NCBI GenBank assembly: GCA_037143735.1
Contig: JBAWYD010000068.1
Location: 1-13,292 of the forward strand
Source of the DNA: JAPLJQ01 sp037143735
GTDB taxonomy: Bacteria > Desulfobacterota > Syntrophia > Syntrophales > UBA2185
Length of the DNA: 13,292 nucleotides
Reading direction: 5' to 3'
The notes beneath the pieces are model-generated. The model was not told the origin of the DNA. It made no database searches and saw nothing but the letters and a program-made list of their open reading frames with translations. A program made the translations under genes and the position numbers. Below, in pieces: positions 13,178 through 13,292 of this stretch (position 1 is the first letter of the stretch; each line of letters opens with the position of its first letter).

Positions 13178-13292
13178 TTGAAGATTACAAAAGTTGAGGT
13201 GGAGCATGTGGCTCACCTGGCGAGGCTTGATTTTGGCGAAGAGGAAAAAGAGACATTCACCTCGCAGCTTAATGATATTTTGATGTACATAG
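13178..13292 (+). CDS. gatC: Aspartyl/glutamyl-tRNA amidotransferase subunit C, N-terminal part (3' truncated by window edge)
   Basis: A TTG start at 13178-13180 with AAGGAG (13166-13171) six nt upstream opens a frame to the window edge (38 codons). MKITKVEVEHVAHLARL and then SQLNDILMYI match the conserved GatC start. GatC holds GatA and GatB together in the complex that amidates misacylated Glu-tRNA(Gln) or Asp-tRNA(Asn). gatA would be expected just downstream. It may be co-transcribed with the deacetylase-like gene, since no terminator is visible in the 63-nt gap. Confidence 0.9.
   Translation, partial: MKITKVEVEHVAHLARLDFGEEEKETFTSQLNDILMYI

Noticed and set aside
1..13292. tRNA, rRNA, CRISPR array, T-box or insertion sequence
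   Set aside because: No cloverleaf, rRNA stretch, direct-repeat array, T-box sequence or transposase was seen. The ilv leaders are explained by leader peptides instead.

Overview
The window looks like chromosomal DNA of a moderately GC-rich Gram-negative bacterium. The tatB-tatC pair beside a class A penicillin-binding protein, the two acetolactate synthase gene sets with leader-peptide attenuators, and a fungal/Bacteroidetes-like ketol-acid reductoisomerase would fit a deltaproteobacterium (Desulfobacterota, for example a Syntrophus/Smithella-like organism). This placement is an inference from protein style, not from a marker gene.

Layout. (1) Positions 1-811, plus strand: a worn accessory edge with the C-terminal end of a type III restriction/helicase-like protein, a near-perfect 29-nt palindrome and a ParB-like gene broken by an internal deletion and frameshift. 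A bidirectional terminator at about 815-857 closes it off. (2) Positions 868-8678, minus strand: a branched-chain amino acid (BCAA) cluster. In transcription order it runs promoter P2 - leader peptide 2 - tandem terminators - ilvB2 - ilvN2 - promoter P1 - leader peptide 1 - terminator - ilvB1 - ilvN1 - ilvC - ilvD. (3) Positions 8700-11946, minus strand: promoter - tatB - tatC - mrcA (Tat translocase and a bifunctional peptidoglycan synthase). (4) Positions 12056-13292, plus strand: a histone-deacetylase-superfamily hydrolase, then the start of gatC.

How the genes work together. Two complete acetohydroxyacid synthases (AHAS) feed one ilvC and one ilvD, giving the common route to valine, leucine and isoleucine. 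The most interesting content is unannotated. Each AHAS set has its own consensus-like -35/-10 promoter, a short leader ORF loaded with BCAA codons, and Rho-independent terminator(s) that can compete with an antiterminator fold. Leader 1 (ilvB1N1CD) is isoleucine-rich with no leucine. Leader 2 (ilvB2N2) is valine/leucine-rich, and all six of its valine codons are GTA. The proteins match this split. IlvB1 keeps the Trp linked to 2-ketobutyrate preference (the isoleucine branch), whereas IlvB2 has Ile there. IlvN1 has Asp where the E. coli valine-resistant mutant G14D has it, whereas IlvN2 keeps Gly. The window therefore suggests a two-isozyme division of labour in transcription control, substrate preference and feedback. 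In addition, the IlvC cofactor loop lacks the basic/Ser residues that bind the NADP phosphate and carries acidic ones, which suggests NADH use.

The biochemical predictions rest on remembered family knowledge and hand alignment. The DNA-level observations (ORFs, hairpins, promoter hexamers, complementary segments) are read directly from the sequence.
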